From assembly GCF_014892575.1 (NCBI RefSeq), contig NZ_JADBGI010000010.1, positions 124,001 through 188,000 of the forward strand: a stretch of DNA of 64,000 nucleotides. Direction: 5' to 3'. This document shows, one piece after another, positions 49,283-57,944 of this stretch. Position 1 is the first letter of the stretch; the number at the start of each line of letters is the position of its first letter. The translations under genes were made by a program, and so were the position numbers. The stretch is from Nocardiopsis coralli. Lineage in GTDB: Bacteria > Actinomycetota > Actinomycetes > Streptosporangiales > Streptosporangiaceae. Below the pieces are notes generated by a model. That model saw nothing but the letters and a program-made list of their open reading frames with translations, was not told the origin of the DNA and made no database searches.

Positions 49283-50517
49283 GGTGCGACCTCCCCGACG
49301 GGGCGTTCCAGCAGGTCCTGGAGCACGTCGGCCAGTGCGGTCACGCCGACGTGGCAGTCCTCGGGGTCGGCCCACTCGTGCGGCGAGTGCGAGACCCCGG
49401 TCGGGTTGCGGACGTAGAGCATGGCGGTGGGCACGTGCGCGGCGAGCACGGCGGCGTCGTGCCCGGCCCCGGTCGGCAGCACGGGCACACCGGGTTCGGG
49501 CGCCCGGCGCTCCAACACCGCCGCGACCCGGTCGCGCAGGGCGTGCGGGAACTCCACGACGGGGGTGTCGGACTCCTGTGCCACGCGCAGCTCCACCCCG
49601 TGTTCGGCGGCGCTGCGCTCGGCCTCACCGCGCACCCCGGCCACGACCGCCTCCAGGGTGGACCGGTCGGCGGCGCGCGCGTCCAGCCAGCCGCTGACGC
49701 GGGAGGCGATGGCGTTGGTGCCGTTGGGCACGGCCCGGACCTTGCCGACGGTGGCGCGGGCGTCGTGGGCGGCGGCGCTCTCCCTGGCGGCCAGGACGGT
49801 GCGGGCGAAGGGCAGCATCGGGTCGGCGCGGTCCTCCAGACGGGTGGTGCCGGCGTGGTCGGCGCGTCCGGTGAGGTCGAGGCGCCAGCGCCCGTGCGGC
49901 CACACCGTGCTCGCGGCGGCGACGGCGTGCGGGGTGTCGGCGAGGTGTCGGCCCTGTTCCACGTGCAGTTCCACGAACGCGTCGAGCAGGCCCAGCGTGT
50001 GCGGGTCGGGTCCCAGAGCGGCGGGGTCGAGACCGGCGCGGGCCATCGCCTCGGCCCAGGTGGTGCCGTCGGCGTCGGTGAGGGCCCGCACCCGGTCGGG
50101 GTCGATCTCCCCGGCGGTGAGGCGGATTCCCAGGCACGGAACGCCGAACCGCCCGCCCTCCTCCTCCACGAAGACCGCGAGGGCCAGAGGGCGGTCGGGG
50201 GTCAGGCCGCGCTCGCGCAGGACGTCGACGGCGGCCAGCGCGGAGGCCACACCGAGCGGCCCGTCGAAGGCGCCGCCGTCGGGGACCGAGTCCAGGTGGG
50301 AACCGGTGGCCACGGCGCCGGGCGCGGGCTCGCCCCACCAGGCCCACAGGTTCCCGTTGCGGTCGGTGCGCACGTCCAGGTCACGGGCGCGTGCGGCGTC
50401 GGTGAACCAGGCGCGGGCCTCGGCGTCGGCGGCGTTCCAGGCGTGCCGGTGGTACCCGCCGGAATCGGGGTCACGGCCGACGGGTGCCAGCTCGGCCCAC
50501 AGGTGGTCGAAGTCCAT
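49279..50517 (-). CDS. M20-family amidohydrolase (allantoate/carbamoyl-amino-acid type)
   Basis: 412 residues, dinuclear-metal M20 peptidase fold with lid domain. Motifs are ATGSHLDSVPDGGAFDGPLGVASALAA (metal His/Asp), VFVEEEGGRFG (catalytic Glu), VELHVEQGRHL and TGAGHDAAVLA, with the C-terminal His in VSHSPHEW. Database relatives are allantoate amidohydrolases and N-carbamoyl-L-amino-acid hydrolases. Here it lies between hutU and hutF with direct abutment (TGAATG) and four-base overlap, and the operon has no HutG deformylase. The simplest reading is that it hydrolyses N-formyl-L-glutamate to glutamate and formate; this is an inference from context. Confidence 0.85.
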   Translation of the reverse strand: MDFDHLWAELAPVGRDPDSGGYHRHAWNAADAEARAWFTDAARARDLDVRTDRNGNLWAWWGEPAPGAVATGSHLDSVPDGGAFDGPLGVASALAAVDVLRERGLTPDRPLALAVFVEEEGGRFGVPCLGIRLTAGEIDPDRVRALTDADGTTWAEAMARAGLDPAALGPDPHTLGLLDAFVELHVEQGRHLADTPHAVAAASTVWPHGRWRLDLTGRADHAGTTRLEDRADPMLPFARTVLAARESAAAHDARATVGKVRAVPNGTNAIASRVSGWLDARAADRSTLEAVVAGVRGEAERSAAEHGVELRVAQESDTPVVEFPHALRDRVAAVLERRAPEPGVPVLPTGAGHDAAVLAAHVPTAMLYVRNPTGVSHSPHEWADPEDCHVGVTALADVLQDLLERPVGEVAP

Positions 50518-52173
50518 TCACTCCCCCTCGGAGGCGACACGGATGCCGTGGGTGCCGGCGACCCGTTCGGCCTCGGGGTACCCCGCGTCGACGTGGCGCA
50601 GTACCCCGGTGGCGGGGTCGTTGGTGAGCACCCGGTCGAGCTTGGCGGCGGCCAGGTCGGTGCCGTCGGCGACGCTGACCTGCCCGGCGTGCAGGGAGCG
50701 TCCCATCCCCACGCCTCCCCCGTGGTGGATCGACACCCACGAGGCGCCGGAGGAGGTGTTCACGAGTGCGTTGAGCAGGGGCCAGTCGGCGATGGCGTCG
50801 GAGCCGTCGCGCATGCCCTCGGTCTCGCGGTAGGGGGAGGCCACCGATCCGGTGTCGAGGTGGTCGCGGCCGATCGCCAGGGGCGCGCTGATCTCTCCGG
50901 CGGCGATGAGTTCGTTGAAGCGCTGCCCCGCGGCGGCGCGTTCTCCCTGCCCGAGCCAGCAGATGCGGGCGGGCAGCCCCTGGAAGGCGACACGTTCCCG
51001 GGCCATGCGGATCCACCGTGCGAGGTGGTCGTTGTCGGGGAACAGGTCGAGGATGGCCTGGTCGGTGCGGGCGATGTCGGCCGGGTCGCCGGAGAGCGCG
51101 GCCCAGCGGAAGGGCCCCTTGCCCTCGCAGAACAGCGGCCGGATGTAGGCGGGCACGAAGCCGGGGAAGTCGAAGGCGCGGCCGAAGCCTCCGGTGCGGG
51201 CCTCGTCGCGGATCGAGTTGCCGTAGTCGAACACCTCCGACCCGGCGTCCATGAAGCCCACCATGGCCTCGACGTGCGCGGCCATGGACTCGCGGGCGCG
51301 TGCGGTGTACTCCTCGGGCTCGGCGGCGGCGAGGTCCTTGTGGTCGCCGAAGGGCACCCCGAGGGGCAGGTAGGCGAGCGGGTCGTGGGCGGAGGTCTGG
51401 TCGGTGACCACGTCGATCGCGGCGCCGCGGGCCAGCAGTTCGGGGAAGACCTCGGCGGCGTTGCCCAGGACCCCGATGGAGAGCGGGCGGCGTTCGGAGC
51501 GGGCCTTCTCGGCCAGCTCCAGGGCGTGGTCGAGGTTGTCGGCGCGCACGTCGAGGTAGCGGTGTTCCAGACGGCGCTCGATGCGGGTGGGGTCGCACTC
51601 CACGACGAGGGCGACGCCGTCGTTCATGGTCACGGCCAGGGGCTGGGCGCCGCCCATGCCGCCGAGCCCCGCGGTGAGGGTGACGGTCCCGGCCAGGGTT
51701 CCGCCGAACCTCTTGGCGGCCACGGCGGCGAAGGTCTCGTAGGTGCCCTGGAGGATGCCCTGGGTGCCGATGTAGGTCCAGGACCCGGCGGTCATCTGCC
51801 CGTACATGGTCAGGCCCTCGGCCTCCAGGCGGCGGAACTCGGGCCAGGTCGCCCAGTCGCCGACCAGGTTGCTGTTGGCGATGAGCACCCGCGGCGCCCA
51901 CTCGTGGGTGCGCAGGATCCCCACGGGTTTGCCGGACTGCACGAGGAGGGTCTCGTCGCCCTCGAGGTCGCGCAGGGAGGCGGTGATGCGGTCGAAGCTG
52001 CGCCAGTCGCGGGCGGCGCGGCCGGTGCCCCCGTAGACCACGAGGTCCTCGGGGTGTTCGGCGACCTCGGGGTCGAGGTTGTTGTGGAACATGCGCAGGG
52101 CACCCTCCTGGGGCCAGCCCTTGGCCGACAGGGTGGTGCCGCGTGCGGCGCGGACGGGACGCGGAGCGCTCAT
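50518..52173 (-). CDS. hutU: Urocanate hydratase
   Basis: About 551 residues. The NAD-dependent enzyme adds water to urocanate to give imidazolonepropionate. The N-terminal Rossmann region has [12 protein letters not shown] and [18 protein letters not shown]. The signature is [10 protein letters not shown] and [22 protein letters not shown], with the catalytic-site Cys in LFCEGKG, and [21 protein letters not shown] closes the protein. The ATG at 52173 (or GTG 52176) follows AAAGGA. 22 bases after hutH and immediately before the M20 gene. Confidence 0.96.
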   Translation of the reverse strand: MSAPRPVRAARGTTLSAKGWPQEGALRMFHNNLDPEVAEHPEDLVVYGGTGRAARDWRSFDRITASLRDLEGDETLLVQSGKPVGILRTHEWAPRVLIANSNLVGDWATWPEFRRLEAEGLTMYGQMTAGSWTYIGTQGILQGTYETFAAVAAKRFGGTLAGTVTLTAGLGGMGGAQPLAVTMNDGVALVVECDPTRIERRLEHRYLDVRADNLDHALELAEKARSERRPLSIGVLGNAAEVFPELLARGAAIDVVTDQTSAHDPLAYLPLGVPFGDHKDLAAAEPEEYTARARESMAAHVEAMVGFMDAGSEVFDYGNSIRDEARTGGFGRAFDFPGFVPAYIRPLFCEGKGPFRWAALSGDPADIARTDQAILDLFPDNDHLARWIRMARERVAFQGLPARICWLGQGERAAAGQRFNELIAAGEISAPLAIGRDHLDTGSVASPYRETEGMRDGSDAIADWPLLNALVNTSSGASWVSIHHGGGVGMGRSLHAGQVSVADGTDLAAAKLDRVLTNDPATGVLRHVDAGYPEAERVAGTHGIRVASEGE

Positions 52174-52195
52174 CACGGGGTGTCCTTTCGCTGGT

Positions 52196-53743
52196 TCAGG
52201 AGAGGGGGGTGACGGACCCGGCGGCCGACACGACGGTTCCGTCGGTGATCAGGGCCTCCACGGCCGCGATCTCCGGTGCGAGGTGGCGGTCGGGGCCCGG
52301 GCCGGGCACGTGCTCGCGCAGGGCGCGCACGACGGCCCCGGTGGCCGGGCCGGGTTCGAGCGGCGAACGCAGGTCGAGGGCGCGGGCGGCGGTGAGCAGC
52401 TCCACGGCCAGGACGGTGGTCAGACCGTCGACGGCGCGGCGGAGCTTGCGCGCGGCCGACCAGCCCATGGACACGTGGTCCTCCTGCATGGCCGAACTCG
52501 GGATGGAGTCGACGCTGGCGGGCGCGGCCAGGCGCTTGAGTTCGGAGACCACGGCGGCCTGCGTGTACTGGGCGATCATGTGGCCGGAGTCCACGCCGGG
52601 GTCGTCGGCGAGGAAGGCGGGCAGACCGTGCGAGCGCGCCACGTCGAGCATGCGGTCGGTGCGGCGTTCGGCGATGGAGGCGGTGTCGGCGACCCCGATG
52701 GCGAGGAAGTCCAGCACGTGCGCGACGGGGGCGCCGTGGAAGTTGCCGTTGGACTCCACGCGCCCGTCCTCGAGCACGACGGGGTTGTCGATGATGCTGT
52801 CGAGCTCGCGTTCGGCGACCAGGCGGGCGTGCCCGAGGGTGTCGCGGGCGGCGCCGGCGACCTGGGGTGCGCAGCGCAGGGAGTAGGCGTCCTGCACCTT
52901 GTCGCAGTCGGGGCCCTGGTGGGAGGCGACGATCGGGGACCCGGCCAGGAGAGCGCGCAGGTTCGCGGCGGAGGCGGCTTGGCCGGGATGCGGGCGCAGG
53001 CGCTGGAGTTCGTCGGCGAAGACCCGGTCGGTGCCCAGGAGCGCCTCGACGCTCATGGCCGCGGAGATGTCGGCGACGGTGAGCAGGCGGCCGAGGTCCT
53101 GGCAGGCCATCGCGAGCATGCCCAGCATGCCGTCGGTGCCGTTGATCAGGGCCAGGCCCTCCTTGGCACCGAGCTCGACCGGCTCGATGCCGGCGTCGGC
53201 GAGCGCCTCGGCGGTGGGGCGGCGTTCCCCGGAGGCGTCGCGCACCTCCCCCTCACCCATGAGGGCGAGCGCGACGTGCGACAGGGGCGCGAGGTCGCCG
53301 GAGCAACCGAGGCTGCCGTACTCGTGCACGACCGGGGTCACCCCGGCGTTGAGCAGGGCGGCGAGGGTCTCGACGGTGGCGGTGCGCACACCGGTGCGGC
53401 CCGAGCACAGGGTGCGCAGGCGCAGGAGCATGAGCGAGCGCACGACCTCGCGCTCGACCTCGGGGCCGGCGCCGGCGGCGTGCGAGCGGATCAGCGACCG
53501 CTGCAGGTCGGCGCGCAGGTCCGGTGCGATGTGCCGGGTGGCGAGCGCGCCGAAGCCGGTGCTGACGCCGTAGGAGGGCTGTTCGCCGGCGGCCAGGTCC
53601 TCGACCCGTTCGCGGCCGTGGCGGACGGCCTTGCGGGTCTCCTCGGCGAGGACGACGTGGGCGCCCTCGCGGGAGACGGCCAGGACCTGGGCGGGCGTGA
53701 GAGGCGTGCCGCCGATGGTGACGGAGGGAGCTGCTGTGGACAT
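52196..53743 (-). CDS. hutH: Histidine ammonia-lyase
   Basis: 515 residues, helical MIO-dependent lyase that removes ammonia from histidine to give urocanate, the first step of the pathway. The prosthetic group forms from the tripeptide in [14 protein letters not shown]: here Cys-Ser-Gly, a variant I recall from Streptomyces HutH, instead of Ala-Ser-Gly. Other motifs are [40 protein letters not shown] and [12 protein letters not shown] 53743 is chosen because homology starts there; the 5' extension would overlap iclR. Divergent from the IclR regulator. Confidence 0.95.
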   Translation of the reverse strand: MSTAAPSVTIGGTPLTPAQVLAVSREGAHVVLAEETRKAVRHGRERVEDLAAGEQPSYGVSTGFGALATRHIAPDLRADLQRSLIRSHAAGAGPEVEREVVRSLMLLRLRTLCSGRTGVRTATVETLAALLNAGVTPVVHEYGSLGCSGDLAPLSHVALALMGEGEVRDASGERRPTAEALADAGIEPVELGAKEGLALINGTDGMLGMLAMACQDLGRLLTVADISAAMSVEALLGTDRVFADELQRLRPHPGQAASAANLRALLAGSPIVASHQGPDCDKVQDAYSLRCAPQVAGAARDTLGHARLVAERELDSIIDNPVVLEDGRVESNGNFHGAPVAHVLDFLAIGVADTASIAERRTDRMLDVARSHGLPAFLADDPGVDSGHMIAQYTQAAVVSELKRLAAPASVDSIPSSAMQEDHVSMGWSAARKLRRAVDGLTTVLAVELLTAARALDLRSPLEPGPATGAVVRALREHVPGPGPDRHLAPEIAAVEALITDGTVVSAAGSVTPLS

Positions 53744-53796
53744 GGCCCCATTCGATCCTCCCGGGGCCGCCCGCGGGAAGCGCCGACACGTGGGTT

Positions 53797-53816
53797 CTGT
53801 CCGAGATCCCAGACAG
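53797..53816. promoter_or_regulatory. Candidate IclR operator between hutH and iclR
   Basis: CTGTC-CGAGATCCCA-GACAG, perfect 5-bp arms, 36 bases before the iclR ATG and 53 bases before the hutH ATG. It is placed to control both. Confidence 0.45.
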
Positions 53817-53852
53817 GTGGCCGGGGCCCTGGCGTGTGGCAGCATCGGGTCC

Positions 53853-54617
53853 ATGAGTCACGTTCCGGCCGCCACACGGGCGCTGCGGCTGCTGCGGTTC
53901 CTGGCCACCCGACCGGGCCCGGTCTCGGCCACGGCGATCGCCGAGGGGTTGGACATGCCCCGGTCCAGCGTCTACCAGCTCCTGGAGGCCATGGCCGAGG
54001 AGGGGTTCGTGACGCACCTGCCGGAGGATCGCCGGTGGGGCCTGGGGGTGGCGGCCTTCGAGATCGGCTCGGCCTACCTGCGCCACGACGGGGTGGAACG
54101 CCTCGCCCGCCCGCTGCTGCGCCGGCTCACCGAGGCCACGGGCGCGACCGCGCAGCTGGGCATCCTGCACGGATCCGACACCCTGTACCTGCTCAAGGAG
54201 CAGCCCCCGCACGCGCCGACCGTCATCACCGGGGTGGGGGTGCGCCTACCCGCGCACCTGACGGCGTCGGGGCGGGCGATGCTGGCGCTGTTGCCGCGCG
54301 CCCAGGTGCGGGCGCTCTATCCGGGCCGGGAATCGTTCACCGACCGCACGGGGCGGGGACCGTCCACCCCGGGAGAGCTGCGCGAGGTCCTGGCGCAGGA
54401 ACGCCGACAGGGGTGGTCGCTGGAGGACGGGCAGGTCACCGAGGGCTTCCTCTCGGTGGCCTCCGCCGCGACCGACCACAACGCCCACCCGGTCGCGTCG
54501 ATCGGGCTGACCGTGCCCAGCGCCCGCCCGGTCACCCCCGCGGCGTTGACGGCCCGGGTGCGCGACGCCGCCGCCGAGCTCACCCGTCGCCTCGCCGGCC
54601 GCGCTACCCCCTCCTGA
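53853..54617 (+). CDS. IclR-family regulator of the hut operon
   Basis: 254 residues. The N-terminal winged helix-turn-helix (about 1-65) is ATRALRLLRFLATRPGPVSATAIAEGLDMPRSSVYQLLEAM. The C-terminal ligand-binding IclR domain (about 75-250) has GATAQLGILHGSDTLYLLKE, LPAHLTASGRAMLALLP and WSLEDGQVTEGFLSVASAATDH. Divergent from hutH with a dyad in between, it most likely senses histidine or urocanate and represses or activates hut (inference; HutC is the usual regulator in Gram-negatives). CAGCAT lies 7 bases before the ATG, possibly a weak leaderless promoter. Confidence 0.88.
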   Translation: MSHVPAATRALRLLRFLATRPGPVSATAIAEGLDMPRSSVYQLLEAMAEEGFVTHLPEDRRWGLGVAAFEIGSAYLRHDGVERLARPLLRRLTEATGATAQLGILHGSDTLYLLKEQPPHAPTVITGVGVRLPAHLTASGRAMLALLPRAQVRALYPGRESFTDRTGRGPSTPGELREVLAQERRQGWSLEDGQVTEGFLSVASAATDHNAHPVASIGLTVPSARPVTPAALTARVRDAAAELTRRLAGRATPS

Positions 54618-54624
54618 CCGGCGA

Positions 54625-54680
54625 GGATCTTGCTACCAGAGCCGGTTTCGGCGCCGAAGTCGGCTCTGGTAGCAAGATCC
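54625..54680. repeat. Palindromic repeat element, copy 2
   Basis: Arms GGATCTTGCTACCAGAGCCG (54625-54644) and 54661-54680 are perfectly complementary. The 16-base centre GTTTCGGCGCCGAAGT is itself nearly palindromic, so the whole 56 bp folds on itself. It nearly fills the gap between the convergent iclR and 54686 genes. Confidence 0.9.
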
Positions 54681-54685
54681 CGCAA

Positions 54686-55405
54686 TCATCTAGCGGGCGA
54701 GGGGGCGCGTTCGACGACGTCGGGCAGGGGTGCGGTGCGCTGGACCATCCGCAGGATCTTGTCGCCGTGGTCCCGGGGCACCTGAACGTAGAACTGGGTG
54801 GCGGCGTCGGGTTCGGCCGGGTCCAGCCCCAGCCGGTCGGCGTTCTCGGCCCAACTGGGCAGCTCCGCCTCGGCGCGGTGGGTGTCCAGCACGACCTCGA
54901 TGAAGGTGTGGCGGCGGGAGCCGGCGGTCACCTCGCGGATGCGGCGGATCTCGGGCCAGGCGATGAAGGTGCCCTCGCCGGGGAACCACCACTTGCGTTC
55001 CTGCAGCACGGTGATCCCGTCGCTGTCGGCGCTGATGCCCTGCCGGGTGATGCGCTGGGGCAGTCCGCGCAGCACCACCACGTTGCTGCCGGGACCGATG
55101 AAGGCCATGACGGCGGCGGCCGACCCCCACAGCGACAGCGAGCCGGCGGTGGCCCGGTCGGCAAGGACCTCCCAGGCCAGGGAGCCGAGCACGACCAGGA
55201 AGCCGATGGTCAGCAGGGCCGAGAAGTAGGCAACCGCCATCCACATGCGGGTGTTGGGCCCGCGCAGGCTCACGTACCGCCGCAGATGGGAGACGCTGCC
55301 GGGGCGGGCGGTCAGGTCCGAGGGCACGCCCCGGGGCGCGGCGGCCGCGTCCTCGGGGACGCCCGTGGGGTCGGGGGGAACGTCCATGGGATCGGGGGAA
55401 GCCAT
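54686..55405 (-). CDS. Two-span membrane protein with PH-like C-terminal domain
   Basis: 239 residues. A disordered Pro/Asp-rich N-terminus (about 1-35) is followed by two transmembrane spans (about 55-78 and 88-108) and a soluble domain. In that domain LRGLPQRITRQGISADSDGITVLQERKWWFPGEGTFIAWPEIRRIREVTAGSRRHTFIEVVLDT has the layout of bacterial PH-like (bPH2) domains: start of a strand, T-x-W-x-x-I motif, hydrophobic strands. The assignment is tentative. ATG 55405 has GGAAG upstream. The stop lies six bases from the palindromic repeat. Confidence 0.6.
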   Translation of the reverse strand: MASPDPMDVPPDPTGVPEDAAAAPRGVPSDLTARPGSVSHLRRYVSLRGPNTRMWMAVAYFSALLTIGFLVVLGSLAWEVLADRATAGSLSLWGSAAAVMAFIGPGSNVVVLRGLPQRITRQGISADSDGITVLQERKWWFPGEGTFIAWPEIRRIREVTAGSRRHTFIEVVLDTHRAEAELPSWAENADRLGLDPAEPDAATQFYVQVPRDHGDKILRMVQRTAPLPDVVERAPSPAR

Positions 55406-55495
55406 GCCCCCATTCTTCCAACTCCCACAGGTGTTCGGTGCCGTGGGAGCGGGCGGAATTCCCAGAAAGCACGGTCCGTCCGCATTGCACGCCGT

Positions 55496-55509
55496 TAGGC
55501 TTGCCGTCC
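55496..55509 (+). promoter_or_regulatory. -10 box for leaderless start at 55510
   Basis: TAGGCT (55496-55501) with eight bases before the ATG. Confidence 0.5.
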
Positions 55510-55767
55510 ATGAGGCCGAAGACGCACGAGTACGACACGGAACTGCGCATCGACGGGGAGCTCGTCGTCCTGGACGGGGTCTCCTACCGGGGCCGCACCG
55601 TGCTGCGGGAGGGTCCCGACCAGTTCGCCCCCTTGGAGCGCTGGGCCAAGGGCGTGGCCGAGTCCGTGGGCGAGCCCGTCACGTGGCGCGCCTCGGACCG
55701 GGGTGAACTGGCCGCACGGGGCACGGTGCGTCCCGGTGAGGGATCTCAGAACCGCCGGGCGCTCTGA
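55510..55767 (+). CDS. Small hypothetical protein
   Basis: 85 residues, soluble. The fold looks like a compact beta/alpha unit (ELRIDGELVVLDGVSYRGRTVLREGPDQFAPLERWAKGVAESVGEPVTWRASDRG). No family recognised. The start is set by the leaderless -10 box. Its last 22 bases overlap the convergent zinc-ribbon mini-gene. Confidence 0.55.
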   Translation: MRPKTHEYDTELRIDGELVVLDGVSYRGRTVLREGPDQFAPLERWAKGVAESVGEPVTWRASDRGELAARGTVRPGEGSQNRRAL

Positions 55768-55847
55768 GCCCCGCACTTGGCGCACTGGAACTTCCGGTCG
55801 TCGCCGAGGACCCAGTCGTGGTCTCCGCCGGTCGGGCACGAGGACAT
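55746..55847 (-). CDS. 33-residue zinc-ribbon protein
   Basis: Very short gene: MSSCPTGGDHDWVLGDDR then KFQCAKCGAQSARRF. A Cys near the N-terminus with H-D-W and a C-x-x-C knuckle are enough to bind one zinc ion. Evidence for reality is a GGAGGAG site nine bases before the ATG at 55847, a TACAGT -10 box 45 bases upstream, and the protein-like zinc-ribbon pattern. An in-frame ATG at 55856 has its site too close. The 3' end overlaps the convergent gene by 22 bases. Confidence 0.6.
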   Translation of the reverse strand: MSSCPTGGDHDWVLGDDRKFQCAKCGAQSARRF

Positions 55848-55891
55848 CGACACCATCTCCTCCAGGTGGGGGCATCCGGGATGTGCGGCTC

Positions 55892-55897
55892 ACTGTA
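55892..55897 (-). promoter_or_regulatory. -10 box of the zinc-ribbon mini-gene
   Basis: TACAGT on the minus strand, predicted transcript start near 55885, a leader of about 38 bases. Confidence 0.45.
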
Positions 55898-56001
55898 TTT
55901 CTCACCAGCCACACCAGTCCCAGGAATGAGAAGTCCCGTTACCGATTCATGTTCTGCGGCCGCGCCCCGACCGCCCGCCGGCACCACCCCCGCACACACG
56001 T

Positions 56002-56032
56002 CGGGGCCCGCCCGGAAACCGGACGGACCCCG
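56002..56032 (-). terminator. Terminator after rbpA
   Basis: CGGGGCCCGCCCGG (56002-56015) pairs with 56019-56032 with two G-U type positions and an AAA loop, 39 bases past the rbpA stop. Confidence 0.6.
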
Positions 56033-56070
56033 ATGCGGAAGTCCCTGGTGCGCGCGGGGCGCGGGGGTTC

Positions 56071-56448
56071 TCAGTTCTTGGAGGCCTGGATGTAGGCCTC
56101 GACGGCGGCGCGGTCGGCGCGCAGCTTGGCCAGCGCCTCGTCGAGGATGAGCTTGCCCTCCTCCTCGCTGCGCCGCTCCTTCACGTACGCCAGGTGGGTC
56201 TTGTACGGCTCGGTACGCGGGGGCGCCGGAGGGTTGGCCTGGTCCTTGCCGGCGGGGAAACCGCAGCGGGGGCAGTCCCACTCCTCGGGGACCGCGGCCT
56301 CGCTGGCGAAGCTCGGCACGACCTTGTGCATGTTGGCGCAGTAGAACGGGACGCGGATACGCGGTGCGGACTCGCCCCGCTCCGCCTCGCCCATGGGGCC
56401 GGCTCCGACCCGGCTGCCACGGATGGCACTGCCACTACCCATACCCAC
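56071..56448 (-). CDS. rbpA: RNA polymerase-binding protein RbpA
   Basis: 125 residues. RbpA binds the principal sigma factor and the RNA polymerase core and stabilises open complexes; it is found only in actinobacteria. Diagnostic features are the N-terminal AIRGSRVGAGPMGEAERGESAPR, the zinc-binding core FYCANMHKVVPSFA with EWDCPRCGFPAGKD, the basic linker PPRTEPYKTHLAYVKERRS and the sigma-interaction helix EEGKLILDEALAKLR. GTG 56448 lies six bases after AAGGAG; ATG 56442 is an alternative. It is separated from secG by about 115 bases. Confidence 0.95.
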   Translation of the reverse strand: MGMGSGSAIRGSRVGAGPMGEAERGESAPRIRVPFYCANMHKVVPSFASEAAVPEEWDCPRCGFPAGKDQANPPAPPRTEPYKTHLAYVKERRSEEEGKLILDEALAKLRADRAAVEAYIQASKN

Positions 56449-56563
56449 GAAAAACTCCTTCGGCGGACCCGCCGGCGTCCCCGGCGGGTGTGACGGTGAA
56501 CGGGGGCGCCTGCCTGCCGGCCGTGGGGTCGGCGGCGTGCACCGGTCCGGGGAGGACCGGGAA

Positions 56564-56803
56564 CTACATGGCGCCCCGGTTCAGCAACAGGCCCAGCACC
56601 ACGATGGCGAGGATCCACACGATCGCGACCGCGACCGTCATGCGGTCGAGGTTCCGCTCGACCACGGACGAGCCGCCCAGCGAGGACGTGACGCCGCCGC
56701 CGAACATGTCGGACAGGCCGCCGCCCTTGCCCTTGTGCATGAGCACCAGGAAGATCAGCAGCACGCTGAGAAGCATCACGAAGATGGACAGACCGAGGAT
56801 CAC
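56564..56803 (-). CDS. secG: Preprotein translocase subunit SecG
   Basis: 79 residues, two transmembrane spans (about 2-21 and 55-74) joined by the conserved loop LMHKGKGGGLSDMFGGGVTSSLGGSS. It is the small subunit of the SecYEG channel. The GTG at 56803 gives the family's usual length; the upstream extension of the frame has no homology. It follows tpiA on the same strand, the normal actinobacterial order gap-pgk-tpi-secG. Confidence 0.92.
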   Translation of the reverse strand: MILGLSIFVMLLSVLLIFLVLMHKGKGGGLSDMFGGGVTSSLGGSSVVERNLDRMTVAVAIVWILAIVVLGLLLNRGAM

Positions 56804-57115
56804 ACGCTCACCCGTAGCTCGACCCCACAGTGGGGGGAAAGATGGACACCACGACCCCCGCATGCCACTCGCAGGGATCGGCGCGGTTGTGTCCGGCGCC
56901 GACCGGCCCGGCGAGCGGGGCAATGAGGAGGCCGGGGACGTTTTCGGATTTTACCGTGCCCATGGTGACACGGGAGGGGCCACCGTGAGGTACGGAAGGA
57001 CCCCACAGCGAAGTGTAGCCCGGACGCGGGCTGTTCGCGTCCCCACGGGCCCCTCCGGCCCCACCGCAGCTCACGGCGGGGCCGGACGGACCACCGGGTC
57101 GGACCGCTCCGGGAC
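56804..57115 (-). other. Intergenic region tpiA-secG
   Basis: 312 bases. It contains the tpiA terminator (57055-57085) and TAAAAT on the minus strand (56953-56948), a good -10 for secG without a clear -35. No gene seen. Confidence 0.5.
57055..57085 (-). terminator. Terminator after tpiA
   Basis: CCGGCCCCACCG (57055-57066) pairs with 57074-57085, one mismatch, seven-base loop, 30 bases past the tpiA stop. Confidence 0.6.
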
Positions 57116-57895
57116 CTACTTGGAGTCGCCGAAACGGATGATCTTGACGAAGTCGTCCGCCTTGAGGCTGGCGCCGCCGACCAGGGCGCCGTCGACGTCG
57201 TCCTTGCCCATGATGCTGCCGGCGTTGTCGCCCTTGACCGAACCGCCGTAGAGCAGGCGCACGGCGCCGGCGACCTCGGGCGAGTAGAGCTCGGCCAGGC
57301 GGGTGCGGATCGCCGAGCAGACCTCCTGGGCGTCCTCGGGGGTGGCCACCTCGCCGGTGCCGATGGCCCAGACGGGCTCGTAGGCGATGACGAGCTTCTC
57401 GGCCTGCTCGGCGGTGATGTCCTTCAGGGAGCCGTCGATCTGGGCGATGACGTGCTCGACCTGGTTGCCGGCCTTGCGCACGTCCAGGCCCTCGCCCACG
57501 CACACGATCGGCACGACGCCGTTGGCGAAGGCGGCCTTGGCCTTGGTGTTGACCACGGAGTCGTCCTCGGCGTGGAGCTCACGGCGCTCGGAGTGGCCCA
57601 CGAGCACGTAGGAGCAGTCGAGCTTGGCGAGCATCGAGCCGGAGACCTCGCCGGTGTAGGCGCCCTTCTCGTGGGCGGAGACGTCCTGGGCCCCGTAGCC
57701 GATACGGAGCTTGTCGCCGTCCACGAGCGTCTGGACGCTGCGCAGGTCGGTGAAGGGCGGCAGGACGACGACCTCGGCGTTGTCGTAGTCCTTGTCGTCC
57801 AGGGCGAACGCCAACTTCTGGACGAGCGCGATGGCCTCCAGGTGGTTGTTGTTCATCTTCCAATTGCCGGCGATGAGCGGCAGGCGGTTCGACAT
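57116..57895 (-). CDS. tpiA: Triosephosphate isomerase
   Basis: 259-residue TIM barrel that interconverts dihydroxyacetone phosphate and glyceraldehyde-3-phosphate. Catalytic residues are visible: N-K in [10 protein letters not shown], His in [11 protein letters not shown], Glu in [15 protein letters not shown], and the phosphate loop [15 protein letters not shown] 57895 follows GAGGGA. It follows pgk by about 50 bases on the same strand and is co-transcribed with it. Confidence 0.97.
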   Translation of the reverse strand: MSNRLPLIAGNWKMNNNHLEAIALVQKLAFALDDKDYDNAEVVVLPPFTDLRSVQTLVDGDKLRIGYGAQDVSAHEKGAYTGEVSGSMLAKLDCSYVLVGHSERRELHAEDDSVVNTKAKAAFANGVVPIVCVGEGLDVRKAGNQVEHVIAQIDGSLKDITAEQAEKLVIAYEPVWAIGTGEVATPEDAQEVCSAIRTRLAELYSPEVAGAVRLLYGGSVKGDNAGSIMGKDDVDGALVGGASLKADDFVKIIRFGDSK

Positions 57896-57944
57896 GGTCG
57901 GTGTATCCCTCTTGATCACTGTGGTCCGGGGGCCTCGACGAACC

